The notes under the pieces were generated by a model. That model did no database searches and was not told the DNA's origin. It saw only the letters and a list, made by a program, of their open reading frames with translations. Positions 47,457 through 56,472 of a DNA stretch of 64,000 nucleotides are shown piece after piece (the stretch's first letter is position 1; every line of letters starts with the position of its first letter). The stretch is from Mycobacterium sp. OAS707 (lineage in GTDB: Bacteria > Actinomycetota > Actinomycetes > Mycobacteriales > Mycobacteriaceae), in the NCBI RefSeq assembly GCF_014873705.1, contig NZ_JADBDS010000004.1:186001-250000 (forward strand), given 5' to 3'. The position numbers and the translations under genes are program-made.

Positions 47457-48329
47457 TTACTCAGATGTAATTCCGAGCTGCTCAGAGCGCCTTTTTGCGG
47501 CTTCGACGGCCTCGCCGACCGCCGCCCGCAAACCGCCCCGCTCGAGTTCGCGCAGACCAGCGGCGGTGGTGCCCCCCGGCGAGGTAACGGTGGCGCGCAA
47601 TTGGGCGGGCGTGGTGTCGATGGCGGTGCCCATGGCGGCATCGCCTGCGGGCTGAGCCTCGTCGAGGCGCTCCAGCAACATCGCGGCCGAGCCTGCCATC
47701 GTTTGCACGACCAGATCGGTCGCCACCGACCGCGTCAGGCCCACCGCGACGCCCGCGTCCACGAGCGCCTCGACCATCAGGAAGAAGTACGCAGGCCCCG
47801 AACCCGAGACCGCGGTGACCGCGTCGAGCTGCGATTCGGGCACCGTGAGCACACCGCCGACCGCATCGAAGATCGACGACACCTCCTTGAGGTGGTCTGC
47901 CGTCGCGAACCGGCCGCGAGCCAGCGCGCTGACTCCCCCGCCGACGACGACGGGCGCATTGGGCATCACCCGGATGACCGGCGATCCAGCGGGCAGCTTG
48001 TTCTCGTAGAACTCGGTCGTCACACCGGCGACGACCGACACGAAAACCTGTTCGGCGGTGTCACTTTCGGCCTTGGCCGCGGCGTCGGCGATCTCACTGA
48101 CGACGGCGCCCACATCGGCCGGCTTGACCGCGACGACGACATAGGTGGCGGTGTCGACCGCGTCGGCGACCGTCGTCACCAACACCGAATACGTGTCGGA
48201 CAGATATTTCGCGCGCTCGGGAAACTTCTCGGCGACAACCAGGTCCTTGACCTGTCGTCCGGAGCGCAGCAGCCCGGATAGCAGTGCCTCGCCAATACTT
48301 CCGCCGCCGACGATCGCGATTCTGGCCAT
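47457..48329 (-). CDS. proC: Pyrroline-5-carboxylate reductase
   Basis: 290 residues, counterpart of Rv0500. NADPH-binding ARIAIVGGGSIGEALL, VVAVKPADVGAVV, the substrate stretch VIRVMPNAPVVVGGGVSAL, and the signature region (LRATVTSPGGTTAAGLRELERGG, shortened here as TVTSPGGTTAAGL). It makes L-proline from pyrroline-5-carboxylate in the cytosol. Start chosen at MARIAIV, 48329; a start four codons earlier is open. Confidence 0.95.
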   Translation of the reverse strand: MARIAIVGGGSIGEALLSGLLRSGRQVKDLVVAEKFPERAKYLSDTYSVLVTTVADAVDTATYVVVAVKPADVGAVVSEIADAAAKAESDTAEQVFVSVVAGVTTEFYENKLPAGSPVIRVMPNAPVVVGGGVSALARGRFATADHLKEVSSIFDAVGGVLTVPESQLDAVTAVSGSGPAYFFLMVEALVDAGVAVGLTRSVATDLVVQTMAGSAAMLLERLDEAQPAGDAAMGTAIDTTPAQLRATVTSPGGTTAAGLRELERGGLRAAVGEAVEAAKRRSEQLGITSE

Positions 48330-48359
48330 GCGCGCAAGCATTGCAGACGCGCGGGAGCA

Positions 48360-49169
48360 CTAGGGCGTGGGCACCATCGCCAGCTGTCGGGTCTGCACCA
48401 CGATGTGGCCCTCGCAGTCGACGACGATGTGGTCCTCGTCGAACCAGTCCTGGCCGATCTGCACCGTGGTGCACAACACCCGCAGCCAGCCGTCGGCGGG
48501 CAGCGCCCGCAGATACGCGGTGAGCTGAACCGTCGGCGCCCAGCCCGTCCGGTTCACTCCGAATGTCACCGGCGCTGACACATCGCCACACAGCAGCGCG
48601 AAAAGGACATCGGGCGCAACACCTTTCGGGCGCACCCAGTACTCGATGATCGGCGGGCCGCCGTCGGTGCGCGGGGTGAACGTGGTCAGCGACGGCCGGA
48701 TGTCGCAGCCGTGCGCCAGATGCACGATGTCCTCCATCGGATGCCCTGGGCCGATCGGTTCGAGGCCGGGCGGCGGCTCCGGTTGCATCAGCGGAATGAC
48801 GGGGTTGACCGACAACAGCGGCGGCACATGGTGTTCCGGGTCGCCGAGGGTGACGGCCGCGCGCACGGCCGTGCGGTCGCCCTGATTCAGCTCGACGTCG
48901 ATCAGGCTGACCCGACGCCCGCGCTTGCGCACGGTCGTGACGACCCGCATCGGACCGGGATCAGGGGCCCACAGAAAGTTGCCCGAGACCGCGATCGGCT
49001 GCACGTCGCCGCCATGTTCCGCGCGAGCCGCGTTCGCGCACAGCGCCAGCATCGCCCCGCCGTGCACCTTCGGACCGATGGTCCAGTGCTCGTTGAGCTC
49101 GCCGTCGTAGCGGCCGTCCCCGAGCGGGGCCAGCGCCATGGCGTCGGTGAACAGGGTCGATCCCGGCAT
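48360..49169 (-). CDS. Acyl-CoA thioesterase-family protein (Rv0499-like)
   Basis: 269 residues. Double hot-dog thioesterase of the TesB-like type: GELNEHWTIGPKVHGGAML, VSGNFLWAPDPGPMRV, GRRVSLIDVELNQGD and PTVQLTAYLRALP. The usual Asp-Thr-Gln triad is not fully readable. Clear AAAGGA site before the ATG at 49169, 17 bases after the neighbour's stop, so co-transcription with the TIM-barrel gene is probable. Confidence 0.8.
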   Translation of the reverse strand: MPGSTLFTDAMALAPLGDGRYDGELNEHWTIGPKVHGGAMLALCANAARAEHGGDVQPIAVSGNFLWAPDPGPMRVVTTVRKRGRRVSLIDVELNQGDRTAVRAAVTLGDPEHHVPPLLSVNPVIPLMQPEPPPGLEPIGPGHPMEDIVHLAHGCDIRPSLTTFTPRTDGGPPIIEYWVRPKGVAPDVLFALLCGDVSAPVTFGVNRTGWAPTVQLTAYLRALPADGWLRVLCTTVQIGQDWFDEDHIVVDCEGHIVVQTRQLAMVPTP

Positions 49170-49186
49170 GTGGTTCCTTTGATGCG

Positions 49187-50032
49187 TCAGCGAAGCAGGT
49201 GCTTGCGGGCGAACTCCAGCGATTCGCGCAGCAGCGCTTCGCGTTCGGTGGCGGTGCGTGCGCCCGACGTGGTCACCTCGAGGATCACATGCCCGGCAAA
49301 GTCGCTGTCGGCCAGCATCTGGCAGACCTCCGCCGTCGGCTGGGTACCGCGTCCGGGCACCAGGTGCTCGTCGGTGGACGCGCCGCTGCCGTCGCACAGG
49401 TGCAGATGCACCAGCCCCTCGCCCATCCGGCGGGCCATGTCGAGCGCGTCGGTGCCCGCGGTGGCGGTGTGGGACAGGTCCAGCGTGTAGTGGGCGTGGT
49501 TGCCGTCCAGCGGGTCATAGGAGGGCGCGAAGGCCGAGATGCCCGGCCCCGGCCTGCCGCCCCGCTTACGCATCCGCTCGATCGACGTCTGGCCCGCCCC
49601 GAAGAACCGGTCGGCGCGGAACGGAAACATGTTCTCGACGGCCACCAACACGTCGCTTGACGCCTCGAGCTCTGCGACCTGCTCGGAGAAGCCCTCGGCA
49701 TAGCGGCGCTGCCAGCGGAACGGCGGGTGCACGACGACGGTCTGCGCGCCGAGCTGTTCGGCCGCTCGCACGCTGCGCTCGAGCTTCGGGATGGGGTTGG
49801 CCCCCCACACCCGCTGCGAGATCAGCAGGCACGGCGCATGCACCGACAGCACCGGCATGTCGTAGCGCTTCGACATCGCCTCTATGGCGTCGACGTCTTG
49901 GCTGACCGTTTCCGCCCACACCATCAGCTCGACGCCGTCATAGCCGAGCTTCGCGGCGTACTCGAAAGCCGCCTCAGTCCTCAGCGGATAAACCGAGGCC
50001 GTCGATAGACCGACCTTGATGGCGGGGCGCAC
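49187..50032 (-). CDS. Sugar phosphate isomerase/epimerase TIM-barrel protein (Rv0498-like)
   Basis: 281 residues of the AP-endonuclease-2-like xylose isomerase TIM-barrel fold: VGLSTASVYPLRTEAAFEYA, GYDGVELMVW, VLSVHAPCLL, VVVHPPFRWQ, VAVENMFPF, LDLSHTATAGTD, HLHLCDGSG and HVILEVTTS carry metal-binding His, Glu and Asp at strand ends. Substrate unknown. GTG start. Same transcript as the neighbour thioesterase gene. Confidence 0.85.
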   Translation of the reverse strand: MRPAIKVGLSTASVYPLRTEAAFEYAAKLGYDGVELMVWAETVSQDVDAIEAMSKRYDMPVLSVHAPCLLISQRVWGANPIPKLERSVRAAEQLGAQTVVVHPPFRWQRRYAEGFSEQVAELEASSDVLVAVENMFPFRADRFFGAGQTSIERMRKRGGRPGPGISAFAPSYDPLDGNHAHYTLDLSHTATAGTDALDMARRMGEGLVHLHLCDGSGASTDEHLVPGRGTQPTAEVCQMLADSDFAGHVILEVTTSGARTATEREALLRESLEFARKHLLR

Positions 50033-50048
50033 GGTATCTGTCGGCGCC

Positions 50049-51068
50049 TCAGCCGGACTGAAGCAGAGCCAGCGGTCCCAGCGTCACCAGAGCGCCCACC
50101 GCCACCGCGATCAACGTGCTGCCGATGTCCTCGGTCTTGCGAACCACGCGGACCCCGACCACGAGGCCGAGGATCACCAGCACCGAAAGCACGAGGGCGA
50201 CGATGTTGTTCCACTTCCACAGTTGGTCGAACGCGATGAATAGACCGGCGCCGAAAGCGACCGCGATGATGCACTGGCCGACGACCCACGCAGTGCGCAG
50301 GACCGACGACATCCCGCTTGAGGACGCAGCCTCGCCGCCTTCGAGGTCCGCGTCGTCCTCGAGATCGATGTCCTCGGGGCGCGGGCGCGACCCGCGGGCC
50401 AGGTCGTCGGCGACCGTCTGACCGCCGAACAGCGTGCCCGACGTGGCCCGCAGATACGACGGAAGCTCGTCCTTCGCGTCGACTTCCTCGGCGAGTGCGG
50501 CTTCGGTGTCCTCGTCCTCGATCTCCGGTTCGTCGGTCAGGACCAGGTCTTCCTCGTCCTCGTCGACCGGATCCGGGCTCATCTGCTCGGCGCCGACAAC
50601 GCCGAAACGGCGCTGACCGGGCGCGTACTGCGGGCGGCGCGGTGGCGGCGCGAAGAAGTCCACCAGGTCTTCGTCGGTGTCGCGCCGTTCGATGTGGGTC
50701 GAGTATTCGGCGACGGCGTCGGCATAGTCGTCCGCGGCGTCGTCGTCGTACTCGTCCTGCGCGGGTTCGGCCTCTGCCTCGGGTTCTTCGAGCTCGACCT
50801 CGTCGACGTGGCTGTCGACACCGTTCGTCGAAACCGGCTCGTCTTTCACGGCCGGGAGGGTCCGCGTCGTCTCGTTCTCGTCGACGTCATGCCCCGAAAC
50901 GATCGGGATTTCGCCCGTCAGCTCCGCGACTGTGACCGAATCGCTGTTGCCACGACGGCGCCGGCGCCTGCCGCCGACGGGCGGGGCACCGATCGTGCCG
51001 TTCTTGGCCAGCAACTCCGCAACCGAGATCGGTCGCGTGTTGCTGTAGCTGTCTTCTGGTCCTGTCAT
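50049..51068 (-). CDS. Acidic disordered membrane protein (Rv0497-like)
   Basis: 339 residues. A long cytosolic N-terminal region (1-245) has an RRRRRR patch near 33-39 and is then very acidic (EPEAEAEPAQDEYDDDAAD, DEDEEDLVL). At the C-terminus three membrane helices follow (about 257-278, 283-304, 314-336). Unknown function. Downstream of ppx1 and separated from it by a 93-base region with a GC-rich repeat. Confidence 0.75.
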   Translation of the reverse strand: MTGPEDSYSNTRPISVAELLAKNGTIGAPPVGGRRRRRRGNSDSVTVAELTGEIPIVSGHDVDENETTRTLPAVKDEPVSTNGVDSHVDEVELEEPEAEAEPAQDEYDDDAADDYADAVAEYSTHIERRDTDEDLVDFFAPPPRRPQYAPGQRRFGVVGAEQMSPDPVDEDEEDLVLTDEPEIEDEDTEAALAEEVDAKDELPSYLRATSGTLFGGQTVADDLARGSRPRPEDIDLEDDADLEGGEAASSSGMSSVLRTAWVVGQCIIAVAFGAGLFIAFDQLWKWNNIVALVLSVLVILGLVVGVRVVRKTEDIGSTLIAVAVGALVTLGPLALLQSG

Positions 51069-51099
51069 CGTGTGTTGCCTTTGGGCCTAGCTAGTGTTT

Positions 51100-51145
51100 C
51101 ATGTCGGCGCCGGTGCACCTTCATTCCTCATGTCGGCGCCGGCGC
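51100..51145. repeat. Short direct repeat in intergenic region
   Basis: CATGTCGGCGCCGG occurs at 51100-51113 and again at 51129-51142, 29 bases apart, between ppx1 and the acidic membrane protein gene. Each contains the palindrome GGCGCC, so the copies could pair. Not identified as a known mycobacterial repeat. Confidence 0.5.
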
Positions 51146-51161
51146 GCCTCCGTCCGCTCGT

Positions 51162-52127
51162 TCAGCGTTCCCGCACAGACGTCTCCACCAAGGCAGTTCC
51201 ATCGGCTTCGCTGTCGAGTTTCCGCAGAATCAGCCCTTCCCGCAACGCCCAGGGGCAGATATCTACGCTTTCGATATCGAGAGCCTTCATGCTCGCCTCA
51301 GCTACCAAAGCTCCGGCCACGATCTGTGGCGCCCGCTCGGCGCTCACTCCTTCCAACTCAGCACGGTCAGCCGCGGTCATCCTAGAGATGAAAGCTATGA
51401 GCTGTCTGAGGCCGCTGGCCGTGAGCGTTCGTTTCACGCGCGGACCGGCGCCCGACGGTGCCGCGCCGGTGAGTCTGGCCAGCGAGCGGAAGGTTTTCGA
51501 CGTGGCGACCGCGAGGTCGGGGTTTCCGGCCTTGAGCACTTCGGCGGCGGAGTCGGCGACCTCGGTGGCCAGCCAGTCCCGCAGCATTGCGACGCGACGG
51601 CGGCCCGGCGGGTCGTCGGGCAGCCACTCTCGGGTCAGCCTGCCCGCGCCCAGCGGCAGCGACAGTGCCACCTCGGGCTCCTCGTCGACCCCGTTGGACA
51701 GCTCCAGGGAACCGCCGCCGATGTCGATATTGATGATGCGCCCGGCGCTCCAGCCGTACCAGCGGCGCACGGCAAGGAACGTCAGCCTGGATTCGTCTCG
51801 CCCGCTGAGCACCTGCAGCGCCACGCCGGTCTCGCCAAGCACCCGCGCAAGCACGTCCTCAGAGTTCTTCGCGTCGCGCACCGCGGACGTGGCGAACGCC
51901 ATCAGTTCGGCGCATCCGGAGCTCGCAGCGATCTTGGCGAACTCGTCGATGGTGCTGATCAGTTTGTCCGCGCCCTTGCGGGTCAGCTTGCCCGAACCGT
52001 CGATCGCCTCCGCGAGCCGAAGCGACGCCTTGGTGGAACTCATCGGCGTCGGATGCCCGCCGCGGCGCGCGTCCACCACCAACAGATGAACGGTGTTGCT
52101 GCCGACATCCAGCACGCCTAATCGCAC
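51162..52127 (-). CDS. ppx1: Exopolyphosphatase / guanosine pentaphosphatase-family protein (Ppx1)
   Basis: 321 residues, counterpart of Rv0496. ASKHA-fold N-terminal domains only: LGVLDVGSNTVHLLV phosphate-1 motif, MAFATSAVRDAKN, and INIDIGGGSLELS phosphate-2. It lacks the extra C-terminal domains of the long GppA type, as usual for mycobacterial Ppx1. Cleaves terminal phosphate from polyphosphate in vitro in M. tuberculosis, which links it to polyP and stringent-type stress. GTG start. Divergent from the Rv0495c-like gene by 12 bases. Confidence 0.92.
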   Translation of the reverse strand: MRLGVLDVGSNTVHLLVVDARRGGHPTPMSSTKASLRLAEAIDGSGKLTRKGADKLISTIDEFAKIAASSGCAELMAFATSAVRDAKNSEDVLARVLGETGVALQVLSGRDESRLTFLAVRRWYGWSAGRIINIDIGGGSLELSNGVDEEPEVALSLPLGAGRLTREWLPDDPPGRRRVAMLRDWLATEVADSAAEVLKAGNPDLAVATSKTFRSLARLTGAAPSGAGPRVKRTLTASGLRQLIAFISRMTAADRAELEGVSAERAPQIVAGALVAEASMKALDIESVDICPWALREGLILRKLDSEADGTALVETSVRER

Positions 52128-52139
52128 CCATCCAACCTA

Positions 52140-52937
52140 ATGGAGCTACCGTTTACTTTTGTGAGCGCATCGCATCCAGGTGAGGTGGAATTGGACTTCG
52201 CCCGTGAGTGGGTGGAGTTCTATGACCCAGACAACCCCGAACATCTGATCGCCGCCGACATGACGTGGCTGCTGTCGCGGTGGACATGCGTGTTCGGGAC
52301 ACCGGCGTGTAAGGGCACCGTCGAGGGCAGACCGGACGACGGCTGCTGCTCGCACGGCGCATTCCTTTCCGACAAGGACGACCGCGCGCGACTGGACGAT
52401 GCCGTCAAGCAGCTGACCGACGAGGATTGGCAGTTCCGCGACAAGGGGCTCGGCAAGAAGGGCTACCTGGAGTGGGACGAGTACGACGACAAACCCAATC
52501 TCCGCACGCGAAAGTACAAGGGCGCCTGCATCTTTCTGAACCGGCCTGGTTTCCCGGCGGGCATCGGCTGCGCGCTGCACAGCAAGGCTTTGAAGCTCGG
52601 TGTCGAACCACTGACCATGAAGCCCGATGTGTGCTGGCAGTTGCCGATCCGGCGCACGCAGGAGTGGGTCGAGCGGCCCGACGGCTCCGAGGTGCTCAAG
52701 ACCTGGATCAGTGAATACGACCGCCGCGGCTGGGGTGAGGGTGGCGAAGACCTGCACTGGTACTGCACCGGCGACCCGAATGCGCACGTCGGCGCCAAGC
52801 AGGTGTGGGAGTCCTACGCCCCCGAACTGACCGAACTGCTCGGCGAGAAGGCGTACGCCGAGCTGGCCGCAATGTGCAAGCGGCGCAACGGGTTAGGGCT
52901 GATCGCCGTGCACCCCGCGACCCGCTTGGCCGAATGA
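52140..52937 (+). CDS. Conserved Cys-rich protein (Rv0495c-like)
   Basis: 265 residues. N-terminal Cys cluster CVFGTPACKG and DDGCCSHGAF, further CIFLN, CALHS, CWQLP and CTGDPN residues; the spacing suggests metal or Fe-S binding (similar to the DUF3109/YkgJ idea). No signal. ATG 52140 is only 12 bases from the divergent ppx1 start; GTG 52161, just after TACCGT, would be leaderless and is the alternative. Overlaps the next gene by four bases (ATGA). Confidence 0.75.
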   Translation: MELPFTFVSASHPGEVELDFAREWVEFYDPDNPEHLIAADMTWLLSRWTCVFGTPACKGTVEGRPDDGCCSHGAFLSDKDDRARLDDAVKQLTDEDWQFRDKGLGKKGYLEWDEYDDKPNLRTRKYKGACIFLNRPGFPAGIGCALHSKALKLGVEPLTMKPDVCWQLPIRRTQEWVERPDGSEVLKTWISEYDRRGWGEGGEDLHWYCTGDPNAHVGAKQVWESYAPELTELLGEKAYAELAAMCKRRNGLGLIAVHPATRLAE

Positions 52938-53227
52938 CGCTTTTCCTGTTCCGGCTCATCCCGCCTCGCGCCGACTTCGCGCAGACGATGACGGCCGAGG
53001 AGCAGAAGGCGATGGCCGAGCACATGTCGTACTGGGAACAGCTGATGGCCGACGACAAGGTCCTCGTCTACGGTCCGGTCGCCGATCCCGAAGGCGTGTG
53101 GGGCATGGGCGTGCTGCGCGTCGCCGACCGCGCCGAGGTGCTCGAGATCGGCGAGCGCGATCCGTCAGTGTCGGCCGGCGTCAACACCTTCGAGGTGTTC
53201 GAGATCATGGGCGGACGCACGGCGTAG
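52934..53227 (+). CDS. YciI-like protein
   Basis: 97 residues of the YCII dimeric alpha+beta barrel: FRLIPPRADFAQTMTAEEQ, MAEHMSYWEQLMADDK, and VYGPVADPEGVWGMGVLRV with the conserved His and Asp often found in this family. Function generally unknown. Coupled to the upstream Cys-rich protein gene. Its last 160 bases are overlapped on the other strand by the GT87 gene. Confidence 0.8.
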   Translation: MTLFLFRLIPPRADFAQTMTAEEQKAMAEHMSYWEQLMADDKVLVYGPVADPEGVWGMGVLRVADRAEVLEIGERDPSVSAGVNTFEVFEIMGGRTA

Positions 53228-54414
53228 AGCCAGACCGCCGACCCGATCAAGGTCACGAAAAACACCAAAACGTAAGCGCCAGGCAGTAGTTCAGACCACA
53301 AACCGCCGGGATGCAGTGACAGCAGGCCAGCCTGCGGCGTGTCTCCGGCGCTGAACACGATCCATCCGCCGAGCAACGCGCACAGCACCCACATGGACAC
53401 CGCCGCTGCCTTGCTGCCTGCCACGTAGCCGCGATACCCGAGATGAACGACCAACGGCGCGAACCACACCCAGTGGTGGCTCCAGCTGAACGGCGAGGCG
53501 GCGGCAGCGGCCAACCCGACGATCGCGAGCGCCAACACCGAATGGCCCCTTCGGTAGGTCATCGCGGCGATCACCACGGCAAGAGCCGCCACGGCGACGG
53601 AGGCAACCGTGGCCATTGCAGACGAGACGTGCAGCCGCAGCAGCAACCCACTCAGGCTCGTATTCGCGAACGGGTCGTGCGAGATCCGGTTGACGTCGTC
53701 GAAGCGGCCCCGCAGCCAATACGTCACCGAATCGGTTGGTGCAACGGCGAACCCGAGGACAACCGTCGCGGCGAACGTCGCGCTCGCCAGCAACGCCGCC
53801 CGGAACCGTCGGATCGCCAGCAGATACAGAATGAACAGCGCCGGGGTCAGCTTGAGGCCAGCGGCCAACCCGATCCCGATGCCCGTCCACTTGCCCCGCC
53901 CCAACAGATCAACCACGACCAGGACGAGCAGGACGACGTTGATCTGACCCAACTCGGCGGTCAGGCGCAGCGGCTCCAGCCATGCGATCACGCCAACGAG
54001 CAGCGCGGTGAGGCTGGCCAGCGCGCCGCCGGTCCGCAGGCCCATCGATGTCAGCATCCGCACGACCGCATACGTCAGCGCGGCCACCGTGCCAAGGAGC
54101 CAGAGCCACTGCACAGTGGTGCTGTCGAGCAGGGCCAGCGGCGCCGCGCAGATCGCGGCGAAGGGCGGGTAGATGAACAGCAACTCGGTGTGATTGCCGG
54201 TCAGCCCGGTCGAATAGAGGTCGAGGCCCGCCAACAGCCGCTCCGCGGCGAAGCGGTACACCATCAGGTCGACCTGCATCCGCAGCGCCGGCCAGTGCGC
54301 GTAGGCCGCGACATATGCGACCAGTGCGAGCGCCGCGACCGTGGGGCCACCGCGCCGGACCCACGGATTGATGATGTTGTTGTTCGTGTTGTCTTGTGTG
54401 GTCTCAGTGGTCAT
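53068..54414 (-). CDS. GT87-family polyprenyl-dependent mannosyltransferase-like membrane protein
   Basis: 448 residues, about ten membrane helices. The N-terminal external loop has VDLMVYRFAAERLLAG with an Asp in the place of the catalytic Asp of PimE-type GT87 enzymes. GLAAGLKLTPALFILY, DPFANTSLSGLLLRLH and FSWSHHWVWFAPLVVHL are typical DUF2029 regions. It likely moves a mannose or other sugar from a polyprenyl-phosphate donor to an external glycolipid. The final about 45 residues are a Ser/Thr/Pro-rich tail read from the strand opposite to the YciI gene, which suggests that the native stop was lost. Confidence 0.8.
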   Translation of the reverse strand: MTTETTQDNTNNNIINPWVRRGGPTVAALALVAYVAAYAHWPALRMQVDLMVYRFAAERLLAGLDLYSTGLTGNHTELLFIYPPFAAICAAPLALLDSTTVQWLWLLGTVAALTYAVVRMLTSMGLRTGGALASLTALLVGVIAWLEPLRLTAELGQINVVLLVLVVVDLLGRGKWTGIGIGLAAGLKLTPALFILYLLAIRRFRAALLASATFAATVVLGFAVAPTDSVTYWLRGRFDDVNRISHDPFANTSLSGLLLRLHVSSAMATVASVAVAALAVVIAAMTYRRGHSVLALAIVGLAAAAASPFSWSHHWVWFAPLVVHLGYRGYVAGSKAAAVSMWVLCALLGGWIVFSAGDTPQAGLLSLHPGGLWSELLPGAYVLVFFVTLIGSAVWLYAVRPPMISNTSKVLTPADTDGSRSPISSTSARSATRSTPMPHTPSGSATGP

Positions 54415-54508
54415 TACTCGTCGTCCGCTGTGTCGGCCCTTGATTACGAGGGGCCCAGACTAGACGAGTTACTTGTGAGTGGCTCTCAGGTTTCTTGTCC
54501 GGGCGCGA

Positions 54509-55195
54509 TCAGCCCTCGAGCTTGTAGCCCAGACCGCGCACCGTCACCAGGTGCACCGGGTTCGCCGGGTCGGCCTCGATCTTGGACCGCAACCGCTTGA
54601 CGTGGACGTCGAGCGTCTTGGTGTCGCCGACGTAGTCGGCACCCCAGACTCGATCGATCAACTGGCCGCGGGTGAGCACCCGGCCACTGTTGCGCATCAG
54701 GTACTCGAGCAGATCAAACTCCTTGAGCGGCAACGTAATCTGCTCGCCGTTGACCGAAACCACGTGGCGCTCGACGTCCATCCGCACCGGGCCGGCCTCC
54801 AGGATGCCGTCGCCGATGCCGGAGTCGTCGCTGTCGCTGCCGCGCCGCAGCACCGCCCGGATCCGCGCAATCAACTCGCGCGCGGAGTACGGCTTGGTGA
54901 CGTAGTCGTCGGCACCGAGCTCGAGGCCGACGACCTTGTCGATCTCGCTATCGCGTGCCGTCACCATGATGACGGGAACGCTTGAGCGCGAACGCAATTG
55001 CTTGCACACATCGGTTCCGCTCATGCCGGGCAGCATCAGGTCCAGCAGCACGATGTCTGCTCCGGCCCGCTCGAATTCCGCCAAAGCCGATGGCCCGTCG
55101 GCCACCACGGTGGCCTCAAAGCCCTCCTTGCGCAGGAGAAAGGCCAGGGGATCGGCCAAGGACTCCTCGTCCTCCACGATCAGCACGCTGGTCAT
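54509..55195 (-). CDS. regX3: Response regulator RegX3
   Basis: 228 residues, counterpart of Rv0491. Receiver with Asp52 (VLLDLMLPGMSG), Thr79-like ARD and Lys in TKPYSARE, winged-helix PhoB-type domain (FDLLEYLMRNSGRVLTRG, TLDVHVKRLRSKIE, VRGLGYKLEG). Controls phosphate starvation genes and ESX-5 secretion in mycobacteria. Only eight bases separate it from senX3; the MIRU-type repeats found there in M. tuberculosis are absent. Confidence 0.96.
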   Translation of the reverse strand: MTSVLIVEDEESLADPLAFLLRKEGFEATVVADGPSALAEFERAGADIVLLDLMLPGMSGTDVCKQLRSRSSVPVIMVTARDSEIDKVVGLELGADDYVTKPYSARELIARIRAVLRRGSDSDDSGIGDGILEAGPVRMDVERHVVSVNGEQITLPLKEFDLLEYLMRNSGRVLTRGQLIDRVWGADYVGDTKTLDVHVKRLRSKIEADPANPVHLVTVRGLGYKLEG

Positions 55196-55203
55196 TGGTC
55201 TGG

Positions 55204-56391
55204 CTAGTCCTCTCGCTCGTCTTGCATTTCCAGGTCATCATCACCATGGGGGTAGGCCGGGATCGACAAGGTGAACGTCGATCCCGTCCCCGGCTGACTC
55301 CACAGCCGGATGGATCCGTTGTGATTGGCGGCGACGTGCTTGACGATCGCCAAACCCAATCCGGTGCCGCCGGTGGCTCGTGAGCGCGCCTTGTCGACAC
55401 GGAAGAATCGCTCGAACACCCGCTCCTGGTCCTCACGCGCAATGCCGATGCCACGGTCGGTGACCGCGATCTCGATGTTGTGCCCGCGTCGGCGCCTGCT
55501 GATGGAAACTGGAGAACCGTTGGGCGAGTAGGCGATTGCGTTCGACACCAAGTTGGCGATCGCCGTTACCAGCAGTGGTTGGTCGCCGTAGACGCGGTAG
55601 CCGGTCGGGGCGTCGGTGGTTATCGCGATGTCAGCGTTGTCGGCGGCCACCTTGTACCGCGACAGCGCCTCGGCCACCACATGGTCGACGTCGACCGCCT
55701 CCAGATCCGGCAGTCGTTCACCGCCCTGCAACCGGGACAGGTCGATCAGCTCGCCGACCATGTTGGCCAAGCGGTTGGATTCGGTGAGCATCTTCTCGGC
55801 GAATCGACGCACGGTCTCGGGGTCGTCGGCCGAGGCCAGCAGCGCCTCGGCAAGCACACCCATCGCGCCGACCGGCGTCTTGAGCTCGTGGCTGACGTTG
55901 GCAACGAAATCCCGACGAGTCGCCTCCATGCGGGCGTGCTCCGACTGATCGTCGACGTAGACGACCGCGAACCGCCGATCCTCCTCGGTCAGCAGCTGTA
56001 CGTGCCCACGCACCGACAGCCCGGAGCGTCCGGGGTTGACGCGTTTGCGCGGCGACAGGTCGACCTCGCCGGGCTCACCGGTCGCAAGAGTGCGCTCGGC
56101 GGCCAGCCAGGCCCGCTCGTCGAGCAGTCGGTCGCGGACCAGTCCCAGCTCGCGGGCCCGGTTGTTGGTGTAGACCACGTCACGGTAGGTGTCGACCACG
56201 ACGATCCCCACCGGCGAACCCGAGACGATGTGCTCGAGCATCTGCGAGACGGTGATCCCGGACTGCTCGGCCGCGCGGCGACGTCGGTTTTCCAGGATGC
56301 GCGGGGTGAGGCCTGCCCCCAACCCTGCACCGATCGCCAGAGCGAGCAGCGCCACGGCCCCCACAAGTAGGAGCGCCGATACCACACTCAC
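55204..56391 (-). CDS. senX3: Sensor histidine kinase SenX3
   Basis: 395 residues, counterpart of Rv0490. One or two N-terminal helices (about 5-27), a PAS domain (about 55-150: GIVVVDTYRDVVYTNNRARE), HisKA with His168 (FVANVSHELKTPVGAMG) and ATPase domain (NLVSNAIAYSP, GTGLGLAIVKHVAAN). Acts in inorganic phosphate sensing through the Pst system and PhoU. GTG start. Preceded by a 154-base region with Pho-box-like repeats. Confidence 0.96.
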   Translation of the reverse strand: MSVVSALLLVGAVALLALAIGAGLGAGLTPRILENRRRRAAEQSGITVSQMLEHIVSGSPVGIVVVDTYRDVVYTNNRARELGLVRDRLLDERAWLAAERTLATGEPGEVDLSPRKRVNPGRSGLSVRGHVQLLTEEDRRFAVVYVDDQSEHARMEATRRDFVANVSHELKTPVGAMGVLAEALLASADDPETVRRFAEKMLTESNRLANMVGELIDLSRLQGGERLPDLEAVDVDHVVAEALSRYKVAADNADIAITTDAPTGYRVYGDQPLLVTAIANLVSNAIAYSPNGSPVSISRRRRGHNIEIAVTDRGIGIAREDQERVFERFFRVDKARSRATGGTGLGLAIVKHVAANHNGSIRLWSQPGTGSTFTLSIPAYPHGDDDLEMQDERED

Positions 56392-56472
56392 GCGAAAATC
56401 GTACGCATCCGGTGAACGTCATCCCAGCAGCGTGCGGCCAAAACGGGACATGTCACATGCCCAAACGCAGGT

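Noticed and set aside
55196..55203. MIRU-type repeat between senX3 and regX3
   Set aside because: Only eight bases separate the genes; there is no room for a repeat.
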